Positions 16,888 to 26,284 of a DNA stretch of 40,106 nucleotides are shown piece after piece (the first letter of the stretch is position 1; each line of letters begins with the position of its first letter). Position numbers and translations under genes: made by a program. This stretch comes from Candidatus Hydrogenedentota bacterium. Lineage in GTDB: Bacteria; Hydrogenedentota; Hydrogenedentia; Hydrogenedentales; CAITNO01. Location: the NCBI GenBank assembly GCA_903902895.1, contig CAIUWO010000094.1, positions 1 through 40,106 on the forward strand. Direction: 5' to 3'. The notes under the pieces were generated by a model, which was not told where the DNA came from, did not search any database, and worked only from the letters and a program-made list of their open reading frames with translations.

Positions 16888-19070
16888 ACAGGCCGGATTC
16901 GGACAGGCTTTTTTCGGGCGGTCAGGCGCGCAAGCGGCGGATTAGCCTCATTTTCGGCTGCCACGCCCATCAGCCGGTCGGAAACTTCGGGTTTGTCTTC
17001 GAGCAGGCCTACGACCTGTCCTACAAACCCTTTCTGGACGTGCTGGAACGCTTTCCCGCCGTGCGCGCCGTACTGCATTTCACCGGCCCGCTCTTCGACT
17101 GGTTCGAGGGGAACCGGCCGGAGTTCCTCGACCGCCTTGCCCGCATGAGCGCCTCGGGCCAGATAGAAATCATGGGCGGCGGCTACTATGAGCCCCTGCT
17201 GTGCGCCATTCCGGAACGCGACGCCGTGGCGCAGATAACGCGCATGCGCGAGTACTGCCGGACCCGTTTCGGCCGCGCCCCGCGCGGCATGTGGCTGGCG
17301 GAGCGGGTGTGGGAGCCGCAAATGGCCCGGATCATGGCCCGTTCCGGGGTCGAATACACCGCCCTGGACGACACCCACTTCCTGTGCTCGGGCCTCCGGC
17401 CCGACCAGCTTTACGGCTATCACATGACCGAGGATGAGGGCATGACCGTCAAGGCCTTTCCCATTCTGGAAAAGTTGCGGTACCTGGTGCCGTTCCATCC
17501 CGTGCACGAGACCATTGAACATCTGCGCGAACTGGCCACCGAAGACGGGACGCGTTGCGCCGTGCTGCACGACGACTATGAGAAATTCGGGGTGTGGCCC
17601 GGCACCCACGGCAGCGTGTACACCGAGGGATGGCTGGAACGCTTCTTTACGGCCCTCACCGAAAACAGCGACTGGCTGACAACCACGACTTACGCCGACT
17701 TTATGGATCATTCCCCCGCCATCGGCCGCACTTATCTGACCTGCGCCTCCTACGAGGAGATGATGGTCTGGGCGCTGCCCACCCCCATGCAGCGGTCCCT
17801 GAACGACGCGCGCGCCGGACTCAAAGAGCACCCGGACCTGTACCGGCAGGCCGCGCCGTTTCTGCGCGGCGGATTCTGGCGCAACTTTCTGGCCAAGTAC
17901 GACGAGTCCAACAACATCCAGAAGCGCATGCTGCGCGCCAGCAACCGGCTCGAACGGCTGCGCGGAGCGCATGCCGGCGACCCGCGCCTTGCCGACGCCG
18001 AACGGCTGCTCCACCAGGGGCAGTGCAACTGCGCCTACTGGCATGGCGTCTTCGGAGGGCTGTACCTCAACCATCTGCGCACGGCACTGTACGAGTGCAT
18101 CATCGCGGCGGACAATGTCATGGACGCCCTGGAAAGCCGCGGGACGGACTACGTGACCGTCCAGCAGACCGATTTTGACGGCGACGGCAACGCCGAATGC
18201 GTGCTGGAGAACTCGGCCCTGACCCTGTTCTTCAGCCCCACCGACGGCGGCACACTGTTCGAGGCGGACTTCAAGCCCAAGCCCTTCAATGTGGCAAACA
18301 CGCTTACCCGGCGTGACGAGCCCTATCACGACCTCCTGCGCAGGGGCGCCGTGCAGATAGGCGAATCGGCGCAGGGCGACCTGAGCATTCATGAGATGGT
18401 CAAGGCGAAGGAGGCGGGGCTGGACAGCTACCTCGTCTACGACCCATGGCGCCGCGTGTCCCTGCGTGACCGCTTTCTGGACGCATCGGCCACGCCGGAC
18501 AGCCTGTGGCGCAACCGCGCCAGGGAATACGGGGATTTTGCCAAGGGAATATACGCGGCGGTCTGCGAGGAGGACGGCGTCACCCTGTGGCGCGAGGGAA
18601 CCGTGCTTGGCAATGACGGCCCGGTTCGGGTGCGTCTGTCCAAACACATCCGCCTTGCGGCGGGTGAATCCGCCGTGGAAATCCGGTATGATATGGCCTG
18701 CGGCGGCGCGTGGCCGAAGAATATTCATTTCGGTGTCGAATTTGCCGCGAATCTGCTGACGGGTTCCGCGCCGGACAGGTACTACCGGTCGGACGACACG
18801 GACCTGGGGCATGCCATGCTCGGCACGCGCGGCTGCCACGATGGCCTTTCCCATATCGCGGCGCGGGACGAGTGGCAGCGGTTGGAGTGCGGCTGGCGCT
18901 TTTCACGCCCCGCCAGGGTGAACCGGTTTGCCATCGAAACGGTGAGCCAGTCCGAGGGCGGCCAGGAGCGGGTGCATCAGGGATGTGTTGTGGTTCCCAC
19001 CTGGAGCCTGGACCAAGACGGGGACGGTGCGTTTTCCTGCACGGTCCGGATGGAAATATCGCAGTTCTGA
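16884..19070 (+). CDS. GH57 alpha-amylase/4-alpha-glucanotransferase
   Basis: The product has 728 residues, similar to Thermococcus-type 4-alpha-glucanotransferase. The GH57 barrel occupies about residues 20-330, with conserved HQPVGNF (29-35), HFTGPL, Glu140 in WLAERVWEP as expected nucleophile and Asp230/231 in LHDDYEKFG as acid/base. The middle (~335-430) matches the helical bundle (DUF1925-like), and the rest the beta-sandwich domain (DUF1926-like). It would transfer or cut alpha-1,4-glucan chains of glycogen or maltodextrin; no signal peptide, so cytoplasmic. The gene is wedged between hprK (ATGA overlap) and ptsH, linking storage-glucan use to PTS-based carbon signalling. A small EF-hand-like DxDxDGN stretch (QTDFDGDGNAE) occurs near residue 430. 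Confidence 0.92.
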   Translation: MNRPDSDRLFSGGQARKRRISLIFGCHAHQPVGNFGFVFEQAYDLSYKPFLDVLERFPAVRAVLHFTGPLFDWFEGNRPEFLDRLARMSASGQIEIMGGGYYEPLLCAIPERDAVAQITRMREYCRTRFGRAPRGMWLAERVWEPQMARIMARSGVEYTALDDTHFLCSGLRPDQLYGYHMTEDEGMTVKAFPILEKLRYLVPFHPVHETIEHLRELATEDGTRCAVLHDDYEKFGVWPGTHGSVYTEGWLERFFTALTENSDWLTTTTYADFMDHSPAIGRTYLTCASYEEMMVWALPTPMQRSLNDARAGLKEHPDLYRQAAPFLRGGFWRNFLAKYDESNNIQKRMLRASNRLERLRGAHAGDPRLADAERLLHQGQCNCAYWHGVFGGLYLNHLRTALYECIIAADNVMDALESRGTDYVTVQQTDFDGDGNAECVLENSALTLFFSPTDGGTLFEADFKPKPFNVANTLTRRDEPYHDLLRRGAVQIGESAQGDLSIHEMVKAKEAGLDSYLVYDPWRRVSLRDRFLDASATPDSLWRNRAREYGDFAKGIYAAVCEEDGVTLWREGTVLGNDGPVRVRLSKHIRLAAGESAVEIRYDMACGGAWPKNIHFGVEFAANLLTGSAPDRYYRSDDTDLGHAMLGTRGCHDGLSHIAARDEWQRLECGWRFSRPARVNRFAIETVSQSEGGQERVHQGCVVVPTWSLDQDGDGAFSCTVRMEISQF

Positions 19071-19105
19071 GCCCCCCGGGCCAGGGCCATGCGGCTGGAG
19101 AGGAC

Positions 19106-19387
19106 ATGGATTGTATGTCGGAAGTGACAGAAGAGATCATGGTGGTCAACGCGCTGGGCATGCACGCGCGGCCTGCGGCCGCGCTGGTGCAGACAACGCT
19201 GCGCTTTGAAAGCGACGTCCACATTCATTTCAGAGGCAACACCGTAAACGGCAAGAGCATCATGGGCCTGCTCACGCTGGGCGCGGCCCGGGGCAGCCGG
19301 TTGTCGGTCACCTGCACCGGCCCCGACGCCGAAGAGGCCATGGGCGCCGTGCGCCAGATGTTCGCCTCCGGGTTCGGCGAGGACTGA
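19106..19387 (+). CDS. ptsH: Phosphocarrier protein HPr
   Basis: The product has 93 residues (usual 85-90). The start at 19106 has GGAG five bases upstream; the ATG at 19115 is an alternative that would remove three residues. His20 in LGMHARPAA is the phosphate-accepting residue (His15 of classical HPr), and Ser51 in NGKSIMGLLTLGA corresponds to regulatory Ser46, the HprK target. It passes phosphate from Enzyme I to Enzyme II proteins or to regulators. It is followed 24 bases downstream by ptsI and preceded at 35 bases by the GH57 gene. Confidence 0.96.
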   Translation: MDCMSEVTEEIMVVNALGMHARPAAALVQTTLRFESDVHIHFRGNTVNGKSIMGLLTLGAARGSRLSVTCTGPDAEEAMGAVRQMFASGFGED

Positions 19388-19411
19388 CGGCAAGACAATG
19401 GAGTCCCCTTC

Positions 19412-21178
19412 GTGGAGATAAGCCTGCATGGCATAGGCGTGTCGCCGGGCATCGTAATCGCCCCGGCTCTTGTGTTTCTCAAGAGCCGGTGGGAGGTGCC
19501 GCAGTATGACATCGAGTCCCCCGAGCGGGAGCTGTGCCGCTTTAACCGCGCCGTCGATGCCGCCCGCGAAGACCTGACCCGCCTGGTCCGGCAGACCACG
19601 GAGGGCCTTGGAAAGACCCATGCGGACATCTTTTACGCCCATCTGATGCTGCTCGACGATGTGGCGATCCACGAGGAGGTGCGCGAGCGCCTTATCGCGG
19701 ACCGCAAGAATGTCGAGCACGTGCTCGACGGGCTCGCCAAGCGCTACGCCAAAGCCATGGAGGCCGTCGAGGACCCCCGGTTCCGCGAGCGCACCTCCGA
19801 CCTTATGGATGTGACCGACCGCGTGCTCGGCCATTTGCTGCACGTCGAAAAGCCCAACCTGAAATCCCTGCCGCAGCCGAGCATTGTGGTGGCCCACGAA
19901 TTGTCGCCCTCGGACACGGCGTCCATGGACATGGAAAACACACTCGGCCTGGCAATGGACGTGGGCAGCGCGACCTCGCATTCGGCGATTCTGGCGCGCG
20001 CGCTGGAGATCCCGGCCGTGGTCGGCGTGCAGCACCTCAGCAGCCATGTCGCGCCCGGCGCCACCATCATCATCGACGGCAGCGAGGGCGTTGTCATCGT
20101 CAACGCCGAGGATGCGACCATCGAGCGCTACCGCGGCGCGCAGGCGCGCTTTGAACTGCGCCGCGCAACCCTGCTCAGCGCCACCGAGACCGGCCCGTCC
20201 CGCACCGAGGACGGCGTCGAGATTCTCACCCAGACGAACATTGAGCTGCCCATCGAAATCCCCCACAGCCTCAAGGTCAACGCCGAGGGCATCGGCCTGT
20301 ACCGCACCGAATTCCTGTTCCTCAACCGCAACGAGGTGCCCAGCGAGGAGGAGCAGTATGAGGCCTACTCGGCGGTGGCCCGCGCGCTGCGGCCGCTGCC
20401 GGTAACGCTGCGCACCATAGACATCGGCGGCGACAAGCTGGTGGCGCACCTTCAGGTGCTGCACGAGGACAACCCGCAGCTCGGCTGGCGGGCGGTCCGG
20501 TTCTGCCTGGCCCGGCCGGACATATTCAAACCCCAGCTCCGCGCCATGCTGCGCGCCTCGGCCCACGGCAACGTCCGCATCATGTTCCCCATGATCAGCG
20601 GCGTCGAGGAGCTGCGCGATGTCCGGCGCGTGCTTGACGAGGTCCGCGCCGATCTCGACGCGGCGAACGTCCCCTACGACCGCGATGTCAAGGTCGGCTC
20701 AATGATCGAGGTGCCCTCGGCCGTGATGATCGCCGACCTGCTCGCCAAAGAGTGCGACTTTTTCAGCATCGGCACCAACGACCTCATCCAGTACTCGCTC
20801 GCGGTGGACCGCGTCAACGAGAAGATTGCGCACCTCTACGAGCCGGCCCATCCCGGGGTGCTGCGCATGATCAGCCGCGTCACCACGGCGGCGGTGGCGC
20901 GGGGCATTCCCTGCGGCATCTGCGGCGAGATGGCGGGCGACCCGCTGTACACGGAGCTGCTGCTCGGGCTTGGCGTCACCTCGCTGAGCATGTCACCCAT
21001 CGTGCTGCCGGTGATCCGCGCCGAAATCGCGTCGATCCGAATGGCCGAGGCGCGCCAGGTGGCCATTGACGCGCTGGGCATGTCCACCGCCCGCGAAGTC
21101 AAGGAACTGCTGCACCGCCGCTCCGAGGCGCGCGGCACCGTGGACGATTACCTCGCCGGCGTCGGACTGGAGGGCTGA
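19412..21178 (+). CDS. ptsI: PTS Enzyme I (phosphoenolpyruvate-protein phosphotransferase)
   Basis: The product has 588 residues, normal for Enzyme I (~575). It starts with GTG at 19412, with GGAG about nine bases upstream; no in-frame ATG fits. The N-terminal part is the HPr-binding domain, His190 in GSATSHSAILARALEIPAV is the phosphohistidine, and the C-terminal barrel has LYRTEFLF, the GTNDLIQYSLAVDR PEP-site block and the active Cys in CGICGEMAGD. It takes phosphate from PEP and hands it to HPr. No Enzyme II gene is nearby, which together with hprK suggests a mainly regulatory PTS. dxr begins 14 bases after the stop. Confidence 0.96.
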   Translation: MEISLHGIGVSPGIVIAPALVFLKSRWEVPQYDIESPERELCRFNRAVDAAREDLTRLVRQTTEGLGKTHADIFYAHLMLLDDVAIHEEVRERLIADRKNVEHVLDGLAKRYAKAMEAVEDPRFRERTSDLMDVTDRVLGHLLHVEKPNLKSLPQPSIVVAHELSPSDTASMDMENTLGLAMDVGSATSHSAILARALEIPAVVGVQHLSSHVAPGATIIIDGSEGVVIVNAEDATIERYRGAQARFELRRATLLSATETGPSRTEDGVEILTQTNIELPIEIPHSLKVNAEGIGLYRTEFLFLNRNEVPSEEEQYEAYSAVARALRPLPVTLRTIDIGGDKLVAHLQVLHEDNPQLGWRAVRFCLARPDIFKPQLRAMLRASAHGNVRIMFPMISGVEELRDVRRVLDEVRADLDAANVPYDRDVKVGSMIEVPSAVMIADLLAKECDFFSIGTNDLIQYSLAVDRVNEKIAHLYEPAHPGVLRMISRVTTAAVARGIPCGICGEMAGDPLYTELLLGLGVTSLSMSPIVLPVIRAEIASIRMAEARQVAIDALGMSTAREVKELLHRRSEARGTVDDYLAGVGLEG

Positions 21179-21192
21179 GGCGCAGCCGCACC

Positions 21193-22374
21193 ATGACAAC
21201 CCGCCCCGAACCACGCCAAATCACGATCCTGGGCTCGACGGGCTCCATCGGCCGCAGCGCCCTGGAGGTGGTGCGCCGCTATCCGGACATGTTCCGCATC
21301 GGCGCGTTGGCGGCGCATTCAAACACCGAGCTGCTCTGCGCCCAGATTCATGAGTTCCGCCCCGCCACGGTGGCCCTCCACGACGAGGCCGCCGCGGCGC
21401 GCCTGCGCGCCATGGAACCCGGATGCCGTGTGCTGTCGGGGCCGGGGGGCCTGGAGGAAGTCGCCGCACTGCCCGCGGACACGGTGCTCTGCGCGGTCGT
21501 TGGCGCCGTGGGCCTCGCCCCGCTGCTGGCGGCCATTGACGCGGGCAACCGCGTGGCGGTGGCCAACAAGGAACCCTTTGTGATGGCCGGCAGGCTCGTC
21601 ATGGAACGGGCCCGGGCGCGCGGCGTCGAGGTGCTTCCCGTGGACAGCGAGCACAATGCCGTGTTCCAGTGCCTGCAGGGCCACGACATCCGCGATGTCC
21701 GGTGCATTCACCTGACGGCCTCGGGCGGACCCTTCTACGGCATGCCGCGCGAGGCACTGCAGTTCATCACCCCGGCCCAGGCAACGCGCCACCCAACCTG
21801 GAGGATGGGCGCGAAAATCAGTGTCGATTCGGCCACGCTCATGAACAAGGGCCTTGAAATTGTCGAGGCCATGTGGCTCTTCGGCCTTCCGCAGGACCGG
21901 ATTGAGGTGGTTGTCCATCCCCAAAGCACGGTGCACAGCCTGGTCGAGTTCAACGACGGCAACATCCTCGCCCAGTTGGGTGTGACCGACATGAAGACCC
22001 CCATCCTGTACGCGCTTGCCTGGCCGGACCGGGCGCCCGCGCCCATCGCCCGGCTTGATCTGAAGGCTCTGTCAGGGCTCACCTTTGCGGAGCCCTGTTT
22101 CGATGAATTTCCCTGCCTGGCGCTGGCGCGCCGGGCCGCTGCGGAGGGGGGCACGGCGACCGCCGTGCTCAATGCCGCCAACGAGGAGGCCGTGTCCGCC
22201 TTCTGCGCGGAGCGGCTTCCGTTCCTGGATATTGCCGGCGTGGTGGCCGCAGTGTGCGGCCTCTGCCCGGCGGAATCCTCCTATGACCTTGCATCGGTGC
22301 TCGATGCGGACCGCCGCGCACGGGCCGCGGCGGCCGCGGTGATCGCCGAAATGGAACTGAGAACAACATGCTGA
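21193..22374 (+). CDS. dxr: 1-deoxy-D-xylulose 5-phosphate reductoisomerase
   Basis: The product has 393 residues, the normal size. NADPH site GSTGSIG (14-20), the ANKE block, the metal/substrate motifs PVDSEHNAVFQCLQG, LTASGGPF, HPTWRMGAKISVDSATLMNKG and HPQSTVHS are all conserved. It catalyses the first committed step of the non-mevalonate isoprenoid pathway, DXP to MEP, in the cytoplasm. It overlaps the rseP start by 7 bases (ATGCTGA), the common dxr-rseP neighbourhood of many bacteria, where cdsA often lies between or beside them; here the cdsA-like gene is elsewhere in the window. Confidence 0.97.
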   Translation: MTTRPEPRQITILGSTGSIGRSALEVVRRYPDMFRIGALAAHSNTELLCAQIHEFRPATVALHDEAAAARLRAMEPGCRVLSGPGGLEEVAALPADTVLCAVVGAVGLAPLLAAIDAGNRVAVANKEPFVMAGRLVMERARARGVEVLPVDSEHNAVFQCLQGHDIRDVRCIHLTASGGPFYGMPREALQFITPAQATRHPTWRMGAKISVDSATLMNKGLEIVEAMWLFGLPQDRIEVVVHPQSTVHSLVEFNDGNILAQLGVTDMKTPILYALAWPDRAPAPIARLDLKALSGLTFAEPCFDEFPCLALARRAAAEGGTATAVLNAANEEAVSAFCAERLPFLDIAGVVAAVCGLCPAESSYDLASVLDADRRARAAAAAVIAEMELRTTC

Positions 22375-24092
22375 CCATTCTGCTGCCGTTCCTGCTCAAA
22401 CTGCTCATCTTTTTCGCGGTGCTGAGCCTGCTCATCTTCGTTCATGAACTGGGCCACTTCGCCGCGGCGAAACTGTGCGGCATCTACGTGAAGCGCTTCA
22501 GCATCGGCATGCCGCCGCGCGTGATCGGCTTTCAGGTGGGTGAAACGGACTATTGCATAGGCGCCATCCCCTTCGGCGGCTTCGTGATGATGGCCGGACA
22601 GGAGGACGTGCCGCTCAGCGAGGACGAGCGGGAAAAGGAATACGGCGGTGTTCCCCCGCACCGCTGGTTAATGAACCGGCCCGTTTGGCAGCGCCTGCTG
22701 GTGCTGGTCATGGGGCCGCTGATGAACCTGGTGCTGGCCGTCGTGCTGTACGCGGTAATCGCCGTGGTCGGCGCCGAAGTGCCCGAATCCGAAGTTGTGG
22801 CGCGCGTGGGCGACATTGCCAAGGACTCCCCGGCCGCCTCTGTGCCGATGTTCCGAATGAACGGCGACGCCGTCCCGGAACTCACCGGCGCACCCGACGC
22901 GACCGGCTGGCAGACCGGCGACCTGATCGTGTCGGTCGATGCAAAACCGATTTCAAACATTCAGGACCTCGCCATGGCCGCCGTGCTCAACGGCCCCGGC
23001 ACCCTGCATGACGTGGTCATCGAGCGCGAAATTCAAACCGGCAAATCGGAGCGGCTCTTCTCGCGCGTGGCCCCCGCGGTGATTGATGAAAGCAAACGCC
23101 CCCGTTTCGGTGTTGCCTCCTTCGACACCGTGGTGGTTGCCGAGGTTTCGGAGGGCTCCCCCGCCGCCGCCGCGGGACTCCAGAAAGGCGACATTGTGCG
23201 CAAGGCCGCCGGCCGGCCGATACCGCTGGTGGCTTTCTTTGACTACTTTGAGAAACTCCCCGAGGGGGGGGAGGCCACGCTTGAGATTGAACGGGACGGG
23301 GCGCCGATGACCATCACGGTCAAACCGGGCACCGTGGGCCGCATCCTCGGCCTTGCGGCCTTTGGCGAGGTGGACGGGAACGGCGCGGAGATCATGGACC
23401 GGGGCGTGCCGGTGGTCCGCGGGATTCTGCCCGAACTGGGCCAGAAGACCGGAATCAAGCGCAAGGACAGCATTGTCGAAGCCAATGGCCAGCCCGCCAC
23501 GCCGCAGGCGTTCCGCGAGCTTGTCGAGAAGAACCCCGGCGGCACGCTGGAACTCAAAATCGCACGGCCGGCCGTGATGTTCGGGCTGATTCAGAAGGCC
23601 GAGACCAAGACCGTCTCCGTGGCCGTGGATGCCGTGCGCGACATCGGCATGACCCCGCAGCCCCGCACCGTCTTCAAGCGCTACTCCCTGACCGAGGCGG
23701 TGCCCAGGGCATGGCAGGAAAGCTGGCTGGCCGTCAGCCGCACGGTGCTCACGCTCAAGGGGCTCGTGCTGGGCGCCATCAGCCCGAAGGACCTGGGCGG
23801 GCCGCTGATGATTTATGACGTCACCACCAAGGCGGCGGAGGCCGGCTGGGACTGGCTCGTCAGGATTACCGCCTTCATCAGCGTGAACCTGTTTGTGTTC
23901 AACCTGCTGCCGCTGCCCGTGCTTGACGGCGGCCAGGTGGTGATAAACGTCATAGAGAGCGTCCGTCGCAAGCCGCTCAGCGAGGCCTTCCTGGTGCGTT
24001 TCCAGCAGGTGGGCATTGTCATGATCCTGGCGCTCATGGTGTATGTCACGTTCAACGACGTGGTGCGCAAGGTGACGGAGATGATTCCCTGA
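22368..24092 (+). CDS. rseP: RseP-type site-2 zinc metalloprotease (M50)
   Basis: The product has 574 residues, clearly longer than E. coli RseP (~450). HELGH at residues 26-30 in the first membrane helix supplies two zinc ligands and the catalytic Glu27; Asp520 in LPVLDGGQ supplies the third ligand. After a second membrane segment (~105-135) three PDZ-like regions can be read: about 145-225, 245-320 and 345-425, each with a G-x-GD or K-x-D carboxylate-loop pattern (TGWQTGDLIV, AGLQKGDIV, TGIKRKDSIV). Known relatives carry one or two. It cuts membrane-bound anti-sigma factors and leftover signal peptides within the membrane. It is coupled to dxr by overlap. Confidence 0.94.
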   Translation: MLTILLPFLLKLLIFFAVLSLLIFVHELGHFAAAKLCGIYVKRFSIGMPPRVIGFQVGETDYCIGAIPFGGFVMMAGQEDVPLSEDEREKEYGGVPPHRWLMNRPVWQRLLVLVMGPLMNLVLAVVLYAVIAVVGAEVPESEVVARVGDIAKDSPAASVPMFRMNGDAVPELTGAPDATGWQTGDLIVSVDAKPISNIQDLAMAAVLNGPGTLHDVVIEREIQTGKSERLFSRVAPAVIDESKRPRFGVASFDTVVVAEVSEGSPAAAAGLQKGDIVRKAAGRPIPLVAFFDYFEKLPEGGEATLEIERDGAPMTITVKPGTVGRILGLAAFGEVDGNGAEIMDRGVPVVRGILPELGQKTGIKRKDSIVEANGQPATPQAFRELVEKNPGGTLELKIARPAVMFGLIQKAETKTVSVAVDAVRDIGMTPQPRTVFKRYSLTEAVPRAWQESWLAVSRTVLTLKGLVLGAISPKDLGGPLMIYDVTTKAAEAGWDWLVRITAFISVNLFVFNLLPLPVLDGGQVVINVIESVRRKPLSEAFLVRFQQVGIVMILALMVYVTFNDVVRKVTEMIP

Positions 24093-24141
24093 CCGCCCCC
24101 GAAGGGCAAACCGGATTGTTCCGAGAGCGAGAGGAGAGTTG

Positions 24142-25449
24142 ATGAAACGCATTACCTGCAAATTTGGGGGCACCTCCCTGGCCGATGCGGCCTGCATCCG
24201 CGAGGTGCTGGCCATCATCCGCGCCAATCCGGACCGGCGCTTCATTGTCGCCTCCGCGCCGGGCAAGCGCACGCCGGAAGACAAGAAAATCACCGACCTG
24301 CTCTATGCGTGGCACAGCATCGCCCGCCAGGGGCTGGACGCCTCGGAACCGCGGCGCATCATTGAGGCGCGCTTCACCGAACTGGCCCGGGAACTGGGCG
24401 TGAAGTTCGACATCGACCATCACCTCCGCGAGATCGCGGCGCAGGCCGGGGCGTACGAGGCGCCGGACTTCATGGCCTCGCGCGGCGAGTACCTCAACGG
24501 CCGGCTCATCGCCGAGGTGCTGGGCGCCGAGTTTGTCGACCCGGCGGAGTGCATCAGGTTCAAGGCGTCGGGCGACCTGGACCCCGCCACCTACGAACTG
24601 CTCGGCGCGCGGCTGCACGGCGGCCTGATTGTGGTGCCCGGTTTCTACGGGGCCATGCCCGACGGGAGCATCCGGACCTTCTCGCGCGGCGGCAGCGACG
24701 TGACCGGTTCGATTGTGGCGCGGGCCTCCAAGTCGGACCTCTATGAAAACTGGACGGACGTGTCCGGCTTCCGCATGGCGGACCCGCGCATCGTGCCCGA
24801 CGCAAAACGCATCGAGGAAATCACTTACAAGGAGCTGCGCGAGCTGGCCTACATGGGCGCGACGGTGCTGCACGACGAGGCCATCTTCCCCGTGCACGCG
24901 GCGGGCATTCCCATCAACATCCGCAACACCAAGGATCCGGAGGCGCCCGGAACCATGATCGTCGCCGCGCGCGTCTCGCACACGCCGGTCTGCGGCATCG
25001 CCGGCCATGCGGGCTTCACGATGATCAACATCGAGAAGACGCTGATGAACAAGGAAAAGGGCTTCGGCGTGCGGGTCCTTTCCGTGTTCGACGAGTTTGG
25101 CCTGAATTGGGAGCACCTTCCCACGGGCATAGACACCATGTCGGTCATCGTCCGCGACGAGGAGCTCAAAGGCAAGGGTGACGCCGTTCTGGAGGCGATC
25201 CAGAGACGGGTCAATCCGGACGAGATAAAGCTGGCGCCGGGCCTCGCAATGGTCGCCACCGTCGGCCAGGGCATGAACCACCATGTGGGCGTGGCCGCCC
25301 GGCTCACCGGCGCGCTGGCCAAGGCCGGCGTCAACATCCGTGTCATCGACCAGGGCTCGTCGGAGATGAACATTATCATCGGCGTCGAGGACGGCGACCT
25401 CAAGGCCGCCATTCAGGCCATATACGAAACTTTCGACACTTGGTCCTGA
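24142..25449 (+). CDS. lysC: Aspartate kinase
   Basis: The product has 435 residues, a monofunctional aspartokinase. GAGGAG six bases before the ATG at 24142 fixes the start (a TTG one codon upstream is less likely). Kinase domain: KFGGTSLAD at 7-15, SAPGKR, the FSRGGSDVTGSIVARA block and TDVSGFRMADPRIVP. Two C-terminal ACT domains follow (from about residue 300), for feedback by lysine or threonine. It phosphorylates L-aspartate as the entry to Lys, Met, Thr and diaminopimelate synthesis. It stands 49 bases behind rseP in the plus-strand run, with no other pathway gene adjacent. Confidence 0.94.
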   Translation: MKRITCKFGGTSLADAACIREVLAIIRANPDRRFIVASAPGKRTPEDKKITDLLYAWHSIARQGLDASEPRRIIEARFTELARELGVKFDIDHHLREIAAQAGAYEAPDFMASRGEYLNGRLIAEVLGAEFVDPAECIRFKASGDLDPATYELLGARLHGGLIVVPGFYGAMPDGSIRTFSRGGSDVTGSIVARASKSDLYENWTDVSGFRMADPRIVPDAKRIEEITYKELRELAYMGATVLHDEAIFPVHAAGIPINIRNTKDPEAPGTMIVAARVSHTPVCGIAGHAGFTMINIEKTLMNKEKGFGVRVLSVFDEFGLNWEHLPTGIDTMSVIVRDEELKGKGDAVLEAIQRRVNPDEIKLAPGLAMVATVGQGMNHHVGVAARLTGALAKAGVNIRVIDQGSSEMNIIIGVEDGDLKAAIQAIYETFDTWS

Positions 25450-25489
25450 CCGCCCCACGGAGCGGCCGTGCCAGGAGCGGCAATCCGAC

Positions 25490-26284
25490 ATGACAGACCG
25501 GCCTGACATCACCCGGGCGGACGCCCCCTCCAGCGGGGGCGTGCCGCCCGACTGGTTCGCAACGGCCTTCGGCGAGCTGTACCCGGTGGTGTATGCCCAC
25601 CGCACGGCGGAGTCCGCCGAACCCGAGGCTGAATTCGCATGCGCACTGACAGGGCTCGGCGCACGGGACTGCGCGCTGGACCTGTGCTGCGGCGCGGGAA
25701 GGCACATGGGACACCTCCTGCGCCATGCGGAACGGGTCGCCGGGGTGGACTATTCGGCCGAACTGCTGGGCCGCGCCCGAACGGCACTGGGCGCCGCGGC
25801 GACCCTGGTTCGCGCGGACATGCGCTGCCTGCCCTTCCGTTCCCAGTTTGACGTGGTCTTCAATTTCTTCACCAGTTTCGGATACTTTTCCGACGAGGAG
25901 GACAACCGGCGGGCAGCGCGCGAAATGGCCCGGGTATTAAAGCCGGGCGGCCGGTTGTTTATGGATTACATGAACGCCGACCATGACGTGCCGAGGCTTG
26001 TCGCCTCTTCGGAACGCGAGGCTGGAGCGCGGCGCATCGTCGAGCGGCGCTGGTACGATGCGGCACTGCATCGCGTCAACAAGACCATTGAAGTGTTGCG
26101 GGACGGGCGACTGGAGGCAAGAATGGCAGAGTCGGTGCGGGCCTACGGACACGATGAGCTTCGCGCGATGCTGGGAGATGCCGGGCTGGATGTGGCGGAA
26201 ACTTTTGGCGCCTGCGATGGGCGCCCCTTTGGCGCCGGGGTGCCAAGACTCATACTGCTGGCTGTAAAGAGACGGGACGCATGA
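25490..26284 (+). CDS. Class I SAM-dependent methyltransferase coupled to bshC
   Basis: The product has 264 residues. SAM site motif I is LDLCCGAGRHMG (about 65-76), followed by GVDYS (motif II acid), RADMRCLPF and, after a hydrophobic strand, VLKPGGRLFMDYMN. A ribosome site AGGAG is about 12 bases upstream. The TGA stop overlaps the bshC start as ATGA, tying its translation to bacillithiol synthesis. N-methyl-bacillithiol is known from green sulfur bacteria, where a SAM methyltransferase (NmbA) makes it; this gene is a positional candidate for such a step. By sequence alone the substrate is not defined and another small molecule is possible. Confidence 0.85.
   Translation: MTDRPDITRADAPSSGGVPPDWFATAFGELYPVVYAHRTAESAEPEAEFACALTGLGARDCALDLCCGAGRHMGHLLRHAERVAGVDYSAELLGRARTALGAAATLVRADMRCLPFRSQFDVVFNFFTSFGYFSDEEDNRRAAREMARVLKPGGRLFMDYMNADHDVPRLVASSEREAGARRIVERRWYDAALHRVNKTIEVLRDGRLEARMAESVRAYGHDELRAMLGDAGLDVAETFGACDGRPFGAGVPRLILLAVKRRDA

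Noticed and set aside
16827-20566. Minus-strand open frames of 675 and 529 codons across the GH57, ptsH and ptsI genes
   Set aside because: Shadow frames of well-recognised plus-strand genes in high-GC DNA; composition is Arg/Gly/His-rich with no family motif.
22953-25707. Minus-strand open frames of 446 and 551 codons over rseP and the aspartate kinase gene
   Set aside because: Antisense shadows; the plus-strand genes carry complete motifs and ribosome sites.
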